64,000 nucleotides of DNA from Diaporthe sp. PMI_573. Taxonomy: Eukaryota; Ascomycota; Sordariomycetes; Diaporthales; Diaporthaceae. The translations under genes were made by a program, and so were the position numbers. Position 1 is the first letter of the stretch. Each line of letters begins with the position of its first letter. The stretch spans positions 248,001 through 312,000 of the forward strand of contig JAJTUP010000015.1 in assembly GCA_021399435.1 (NCBI GenBank), in the 5' to 3' direction. Below, in pieces: positions 56,801-64,000 of the stretch. The notes under the pieces are model-generated. The model did not search any database, was not told the DNA's origin, and was given only the letters and a program-made list of their open reading frames with translations.

Positions 56801-59800
56801 ACTGAAAATTGAAACCTCAGCACTATCCTGATATAGATTGTGCTCGTTTTGCATCTTGATGTAAGTCGAGCGCCAGTCAAGTACGATCCATGAATATCTG
56901 AGTGTCGTTCTCCGCATGCGCATCCACTGCATCCATCTATTGCATCCATTGCCAAGCAGAATTAGGAGATTGCGGAAACTTGAACATCTAAACGCCGAAG
57001 CAAACACTGGGATTTCGGCGTGCACTCAGAGCGAGCACTGAAACCAGGGGCGTCCGGCACGCTGCTGATCAGGTATCTGTTGTCCAACCACAAGTTCAAC
57101 GCCCCTTGGGGAACTGCACCAGAGCTGCAGGCACATCTTCTATTACCACCACAAGGCAATACCTTGGGGCTTTTGAACAAGACATTGTGGCCGACTCCGG
57201 ACTCAGACTGATGACTGCTTTTCAGTGACTCTGGAGAAAGAAAAAATGGGCCCAATCAAGACACTCGCCTTGACCCTGACCATCCTATTTGCTGTCTCGT
57301 GTGCAAGTCTGATGCCAGGGTGTCGAGGATTGTGTGGGAGGCAATCTAGGCCGGGCAGCCACTTGAGATGATGGAGGGTCACATAAATTCCTGAGCACGT
57401 TGTGCGCAGTATTCACAGAGACGGTGTGGATGTGCAGAGATGGGTGGTGTTGTTCTGCCTGACTGCCCTTGGTCCAGGCAATCTCGCAGTCTCTTTCTGT
57501 CCTGGCGCCCGTAGGATCGGGTAAGTTCTTAATGGAACTTGATATAATCGAGCAGGCGCGGAATGCGGAAATCCCCCAACGTTGCAGCCGGGAGGGCTGC
57601 GTCTGATGCAGCAACGGCAGAGCCATCAATCTTTCGTGGCCAGTTCCCTAGCCTCACAATCCCTCAAAGTCGCCGGCCAGTGCATGCACCCACACAGCAG
57701 CATGCATATTCATGCCTCATGCATCCAACCCGCGAGCAAGACACCACCCCATTTTCTATTCGTGGACTCGAAGGGGCGGGGAATTCCAATTGACGAGTTG
57801 GGCCCCGACCTCTGAGATTGGGGCGGGACGCCCATCAGCCACTCGCACTTGACGAGCCTCGAAAGCTGCGGGATGTGCGGGGTGATGGATTGAGATGGGT
57901 CCGAGAGTGTCAGACTGTGGCGTCCTGTACTTGACAGTCGTCACATGGAAGATCCAATTGTCAATGGAGGACTATCGGGACCGAATATCCCACAGATTGT
58001 GATGCGGCGATCTCCGTACACATCGACGATGGGTGGTGCCTGCCAAACCCATGCCAGGCAAATCAGAAATAAATAAATAAAAATGCTCGCCCTGCTCGCC
58101 TACGAAAGTAGCCGCGATGGCTAAAAGTTGAGCAACGATCAAGACTTCGGGAGCCCCACCTTCTCCGGCCCAGGACATTCATGTGTTTGGGGATGGCATA
58201 TGCCGTCAGCTGGTTGGCAGGGGATCGGGTGGGCATTGGCGAGATTTGACGACGAGCTTCCATCCTGGCAATTGGCTCGACCAGGCGGATGCAGAAGAGC
58301 TTCTATCCCGGAAGGTGAGCTCCTTGGCCCCCTCGACGGGATTCCCCCTGGCCGGCCTGCCGGCCAGGGCATTGATGCACCTCGGGAAGCTTTTGCTACC
58401 CTGCGAGTGAACGTTGCTGGCCACCCAATGCAATGGTAGAAAAGGCTTGGGATGATTGGGGATTGCCCAAATCGCCAACCGTGTTGTTGGGCACGGTTGG
58501 CACAGCGCCGCTACCACCCCAAGAGAAAAAAAGACCCCCAAAAGAACAATTTTTTGACCCCACCAAGTTGCCAGCTCATTGCGCAGAATTCTCTTCCCCA
58601 GGCCAGGGCAGCAGCGGCCTGCAGAAATCGCTGCTTTTCTGGGACGGCATATCCCATCATCAATAAACGGGAGGGTGAATGCACGTAGCTGCAGGTTCTC
58701 AGTCCCGCCAGGTCCTTCCCGAAGACCGAAGCGAGATATAGTTATTGAGAAGGGACGGACATTGTCGCGTTTTGGTTGCGCCAGCAGAAGGACCCCTGGG
58801 ATTGCCCGCGGGGCATCTGATACTAGTAGTCAATGGCCTGAGCGTGGGCGTCATAGCACCTCGCCTCCGAGCTTCTTCTGAACCATTTTGGAGGTGCTCG
58901 AGAAAGGCCTTCACGGCCCAAGACCTGAATGTTGCAGAGGCGCGATGCGCCTGGGCATAGTTTCTTTCTGAAACACATGAGAAGCTACGTAGTACGATTA
59001 GCTTCAGCCGTGCTCAGACTAGGCTTGGTATTTCTAGAAACTGTCGAACAGCATACGAGCTGCAAGGCACAAGTGCGGAAAACGAGGCTTGGGGGGACAT
59101 GGCCGGACCCCTCGAACGGGAAGAAGCTGATCTGAGCACGCAATGGGACGCGCTGGTGATACGTGGGGTTGGTGTAGGTACTCTGTAGAGTGACGATGCT
59201 TCATGCTGTGACACGTCGTGCCACTTCGTGCCACTTCATGTGCCCCCAAAAGAAGCCTAGTCCAGACGTGCCTGTCCTGACAGTTTTTTGACCGACCCAA
59301 GTGACCATGTAAGCACTGTAAGCAGTGTTACCATCAGCTCGACCTGGTCAGGGCTTATGTGTGTGAGAGAGAGAGCAACAGGTTGCGGTTGCCAGAATGA
59401 GAATTGCGAGCCAAGTCAATGAGCCCCACACACTGAACGTGGAAACTGAGCCGTGGAAGAGTGACCCCGATTCACCGGGACCTGGTCAATGAAGTGAGGC
59501 GGGGCTCTGGGCATGGTGGCAGGATATCTGTTATACGATTTTGAGGTGTGTGATAGCCAACAGGAAAGCAAGCCTGTGCGGCCTGGGGAGCTGAGGGTGT
59601 GGAAGCCACTCCGTACCTGGGGTTTACACAGAAGAAACAACCTCGCCTGGTGGCCGCGGGGTACCGTACTAGCGGCCCCGACTGCTGCAGGACAAGCCGA
59701 ACAAGGTAGCAATGCAGAAGTGCGTTCGAGGTACGAGAGGAAAATAAAGTATTCCCACCCCATCAGCTCGCCGTGGCTCCATGCACCCACCGCGTAGCGA

Positions 59801-61105
59801 GATGGAGGGCAGAGGCGTGCTTTGCTCAGCATCGGTCGGCCGACCAGGATGCTGAGCCGGGTCAGAGATACGGTGCATGGGCGCACGCACTAACGTGTCT
59901 CGAGAAACATTGCATGAGGTTGTGAGCTAGATGCGGGCCGCGCAAAGTCAATTGGTAGAGACTGTCAACTGGTAGAGACGAGGCCCAGGAGACGAAGCGG
60001 TCCGCCATGTCCGGATTGCTGCCCCGAGATAGCAGCGCCATGGGCAGCCCGCGACGACGACGAATGGCAGCAGCGAGACATCTTTGGAGCTTGAGTCGGT
60101 GCCGGGAGCTAGCGGCCAACCGTTGGGCAGCCGGCGCCGGCGTGGGCACCGGAAGATGGGGCCAAGGGGTTTCTTCCCCTCGATGGAGACGACGAGAGAC
60201 AGCTGCGTTGTTAGCTCCAAGTGGCTGTCTGCCGTTGCATAAACAGAAACAGCTCGGCTGTTTTATCACACCAGGCACAGGGTCCCAGTTTGGGCGGCAC
60301 ACTCTGAGCCCTGCGCCTGTCGCTCGTCGAAAACGGCAATGGTGTTGTGCTGTGTGGTTGCATGGCAGGGCGAAGTGTGCGTCTCAATCTAAATCAAGCT
60401 GACAAAGGGGTGTCTGTGTGCTCAGGGCCGGGGGCGACGCTATCCCATAGGCTGGGAGTGACATGGCTCGCCCCTGGCCATTTTGTGGCCCTTTTCAAGA
60501 TTTCTAAATGCAGTTGAATGCAGTGATATGCAGTCAAATGCAGAGACACCGTGGCAACCGCGGTATCGGGCAGGTGAACGGTGGCCCCATAAGACTGGGG
60601 ACTGGGAGAGCTGAAGCCGGAGCTGAAGATGGACGGCACAAATGCGGCAGTGCCTACCGTGTTTGTCCGCTGCAGAAGCCGTGTGGGAGGAGCAGTGCGT
60701 GCCATTCAGTTGGACGGGGCGATGCATGACCGCCCGACAGACAAGAGGTAGGCATCGTGGCCGTGTTGGCACACAGTAGGACGTGTGGGCAGTCGTTGGA
60801 ACCTGGCCATTTTGTGCCGGCAGCCGGTCAGTGACACGGGCGATGGGGGCTAATCTTGAAGCTGAAGCCCCAGGCGCAGCCCCAGCCGATGACGGTGACG
60901 ATGACAATGGCGACGATCAACGAACGGTCAGCATCGAGCCGCGCGGGAGCTCGGTGACAGTCACGGGGCCCTGGCCGAGGCAGGATGATCTGGTGGCGCT
61001 GAAGCACCTGATATGGCAGTATGGCAGGGCGTGGAAGCAGGCGTTGGCATTGGCATTGTGTCAACTCGAGGTTCCATGCCGATCACTCGATCAATCATCA
61101 ATCAA

Positions 61106-61433
61106 GTCAATCAGTCAATCAGTCAATCAGTCAATCAGTCAATCAGTCAATCAGTCAATCAGTCAATCAGTCAATCAGTCAATCAGTCAATCAGTCAATC
61201 AGTCAATCAGTCAATCAGTCAATCAGTCAATCAGTCAATCAGTCAATCAGTCAATCAGTCAATCAGTCAATCAGTCAATCAGTCAATCAGTCAATCAGTC
61301 AATCAGTCAATCAGTCAATCAGTCAATCAGTCAATCAGTCAATCAGTCAATCAGTCAATCAGTCAATCAGTCAATCAGTCAATCAGTCAATCAGTCAATC
61401 AGTCAATCAGTCAATCAGTCAACCAGTCAACCA
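61106..61433. repeat. 8-bp minisatellite (GTCAATCA)39 plus 2 variant units
   Basis: Thirty-nine consecutive perfect GTCAATCA units (61106-61417) are followed by two units with C in place of T at the sixth position. The 8-bp period shifts frame by 2 each unit, so all three forward frames are open and encode a Gln/Ser/Val/Asn/Ile octapeptide; these ORFs are products of the repeat. Confidence 0.97.
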
Positions 61434-61597
61434 GACCAACTCCGAGGTTCGGCAGGGAACGGAGGGGTCGAGCAAGGGCTGGGAAGGACCGGGGACGACC
61501 CCGGGGGGGGGAGGAGAGGAGCAGGAGGAGGACAGGAAGGAGCGAGTGATCGAGTCGTGGCATGACAGGGCAGGGCAGACAATGGGTGATTGATATT

Positions 61598-61641
61598 GAT
61601 TGACTGATTGACTGGTTGACTGACTGACTGACTGACTGACT
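61598..61641. repeat. Inverted counterpart of the 8-bp repeat
   Basis: A short stretch reading TGATTGAC, TGATTGAC, TGGTTGAC and then about six GACT tetramers. Its first part is the reverse complement of the end of the 61106-61433 array, about 165 bp away, so the single strand could fold back. Confidence 0.85.
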
Positions 61642-62156
61642 GGGCGGGCAAGTGAACAGTTGAACGGGTCAATCAACGGCGGGAAGAACGGCCTTGTTGA
61701 TTGATAGGGCAGGGCGGCGGGCAGGGTCGAGGGAGCAAGGCACACAATCGGGCGCGGGAGATGAGGGAGCCAGGACATCCCTGTCTCTGCAGGCGCTGCA
61801 GGACCCCGGTCGAGGTGATGAGAAAGGCGGCCTTGCACGGTGATTGGCATCCCGTCCCCACCTCCCTGCAAACAAGATGCTCACCAGCGGGGCCGGAACG
61901 CCAGTCGGCGCTTAATTCCCGGCCACTGAGCGTGCTCTGCTCGACCTCAACCCTTTCTGGGCCCTCCACGGCCATCACCTGGTTGCATCAAGACAGTCGT
62001 TCGTTCGCTGTACCGCCTGCACGCCTGGCCGCCCGTACATGCGGGCATGAGCATGGGCATGGACAGTACATGGCCCCAGCATGCCAACATGCCACAGGCC
62101 CCCTCCCCGCACTCTCTGCCATGTACTCAGTACGTCTGTACTCCCGCTCGCTTCTC

Positions 62157-62201
62157 TGTCTGTCCGTCCGTCCGTCCGTCCGTCCGTCCGTCTGTCTGTC
62201 C
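62157..62201. repeat. (GTCC)n(GTCT)n tetranucleotide repeat
   Basis: One GTCT unit, seven GTCC units and then two GTCT units and a final GTCC. It is GC-rich and lies in a gene-free stretch. Confidence 0.93.
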
Positions 62202-64000
62202 CTGCGAGGCGAGCAACGTGCTCTCGACGACGACAACGTGCCTGGCTGCTGGGACCACACGAGGCGAGGCCTGTTGATGAGACCTACTAGCGTGCTGGAA
62301 CAGAGCAGCAGGCCCAGCAGTTGTGGCAACCGTTGACAAGTTGACAAGGTGAGGCGGCCGGCCGGCCTGCTACCTCATCTCACATGATACAGTATGATAG
62401 CCAGTCTCCATGGTGTACAACAACCGCATGCGTACCTTGGTGCTCCGTACGGTACCCGTCCCCCGCTCCCACGCCCCCGTTGCAGCTGCCCCCTTCCCTC
62501 TTCACCGTGGCCCATCCAAGCATCTGTGACACCCGTCACGGCTGGGTGGCTGGGTGGCTGCTCTGGCCTGGGTGGCTGCTCTGGCCTGAGGCGGTGTCTG
62601 GGGGAGGTTGACGCTGGAGCAATCCATGTCAGGTACGGGCGGGCCAGACGCACTGTATCCGTACGACGCGACTATCCAGCAAGCATGCACACTGGCACTT
62701 GGACTGCCCGCCTATCCTTCCTGGATATGAGCAGGCACAAGAGAGACGGGGACCCGCAAAAGGCGCCATGAGTACCATGGACATTCTCTGCACGGCGCCT
62801 GCGGCCATCGTCCGTCCCTCGCCCGCCTCCAAACATGTCCCATCAGGCCTCCAGACGCTCCGCGCCAGCACGCCGGAGCAGGCAAGCAACTGGCCCACGC
62901 CTCAAGTTGTATCGTGGCTTTGGGCAGTCGGCCTTCCTGCCCAATTGGCCGTGGGGTCGATCATCTCATGTGCCCTGCAGCCCAGGTGACAGCAATAGGC
63001 TGGCACGGCCAGCGAGGATACCGCACAAGTGGAGGCTAATTATGGCACATACTCATGTACCCTATACACCGGGCCAACCAGGATGGGAGCTACTGCGTCT
63101 CCCATGCCCACGGTCACCGGCTTTTCCCTCCTTGATGCTTCCACACCTGGCCTCGGCGAGCCATGACTTCCTGACCTTGCCGTCCGCAGCACCCTCATAG
63201 GTTCGTCGCTATCCTTGTAGCATGCCTGGCTTCTCCGTCGCCATGCAGTGCTAGGCCCTCAGATGAGCCGGTCCGTACCCGCTCCAGATTCACAATCGCT
63301 TCTCAATACGCTAGTTCTCCATGGACCACCAGGGCTCTAATTTTATATGCCTTCCCGGATCGTCCATTGACAGGCCAGGCCTTGTCGCTCTAGGCGCTCA
63401 ACTCTCGACTTATTGCCATCCCACACCCCCATCCCACACCTCGCGCCGTTCTTGATGCATTTTCTCTCTCCCTCCGCATGCTTCTTGCACTTTCTGCAAC
63501 CCCGTGCATCCCAAGAATCCTGCTCAACACTCTGATGGGACCTGTCCTCCTCATCCGCGAGAGCAGAAACATAGCACTCTTGCGACCACAAGCGCCTGCC
63601 ACTCGAGATATCCCGGCACACCCTGGTTTCCTGCCGCTCCGCCCACGAGGCGGGTAAATTATTGCCACAGTCTTATTGCCGCTCACATACATATCGCCCG
63701 CGCCTGACGGACGTCCACCATCAAGGCCGTGCAACCTGAAATCTTGACGTACCTGGCATTACCTCACAACCTCTTAACACTTGATCACTCAATTTCCTTT
63801 CTCTCTCGTTCTTGTTCATCACCAGTTCCATCCCGTGATCGGCATCGAGCCGGAAGGAGGGGAAAGGAAAAGGAAAAAAAAAAAGAGGGAAAGCGCACGC
63901 TGCCCACGCAACACAAGTATCCCCAGGCACGGCAGCCGCCCTTTTCCTACCAAGGCCCCTCACCGCATACAACAGACCGGGATTGCTTTCGGCATATCTG

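Larger units (their letters stand above)
50840..64000. other. Gene-free 13 kb interval to the window end
   Basis: No supportable gene. About 51.0-58.0 kb is visibly AT-richer, and from 52551 to 53942 not even a 60-codon ORF exists. About 58-64 kb is GC-richer and holds simple repeats at 61106-61433, 61598-61641 and 62157-62201. Candidate ORFs at 51614-52063, 56039-56470 and 60007-60402 lack domains and homology-like features. No transposase, reverse transcriptase or terminal repeat was recognised. The last about 250 bp are rich in CT and CA and may be the leader of a gene beyond the window. Confidence 0.5.

Noticed and set aside
60783..61593. Three overlapping ORFs with Ser/Gln/Asn repeats
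   Set aside because: The 8-bp repeat keeps all three frames open; flanks lack coding features and no start stands out.

Overview
The window is nuclear DNA of a filamentous ascomycete (Pezizomycotina), most likely a Sordariomycete. The evidence is: short 50-110 bp spliceosomal introns with GTRAGT donors and CTGAC/CTAAC branch sites a few bases before the acceptor; a HET-domain gene, a 2EXR-domain gene and an NRC-2 type kinase, all families expanded in or typical of these fungi; CT/CA-rich leaders; and many CCTAGGTA palindromes between genes. No bacterial, organellar or viral gene is visible, and no tRNA, rRNA or CRISPR array was found. Coordinates for spliced genes are start-to-stop spans; exon limits were worked out by hand and are given in each entry.

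Layout. 1-13.3 kb: a probable mitochondrial NTF2-like/DUF2358-like protein (+), a 2EXR protein (-), a 4.6 kb stretch without a gene, a long cytosolic-type carnitine acetyltransferase (+) and a CorA-like two-TM membrane protein (-). 14.7-19.8 kb: the AGC-family kinase NRC-2 (-) and a C2H2/AT-hook nuclear protein (+), divergent across about 2 kb that carries a block-structured pentanucleotide array. 19.8-23.4 kb: gene-free, AT-richer. 23.4-26.5 kb: a cysteine-rich single-pass surface protein (+) and an atypical short-chain dehydrogenase (+). 26.9-37.4 kb: a housekeeping block with TMA46/DFRP1 (-), the 51-residue OST4 (+), the mRNA export adaptor ALY/REF (+), the Hsp90 co-chaperone p23 (-) and the ESCRT-III subunit Vps24 (+). 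37.4-46 kb: gene-free. 46.0-46.5 kb: an unrecognised lineage protein (+). 48.9-50.8 kb: a HET-domain gene (-). 50.8-64 kb: a 13 kb stretch with no supportable gene but with striking simple repeats, including 39 perfect copies of an 8-bp unit followed by a short inverted counterpart.

How the genes relate. There is no biosynthetic cluster or mobile island. The 27-37 kb block serves translation (TMA46), N-glycosylation (OST4), mRNA export (ALY/REF), protein folding (p23) and endosomal sorting (Vps24). NRC-2, the surface protein and the HET protein are candidates for growth, signalling and non-self recognition roles. The most interesting non-coding signal is the 914-nt second intron of ALY/REF, more than ten times longer than most introns here, which contains several mutually compatible and competing base-paired elements. 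This fits the known intron-based autoregulation of yeast YRA1, but the structure itself is my inference.
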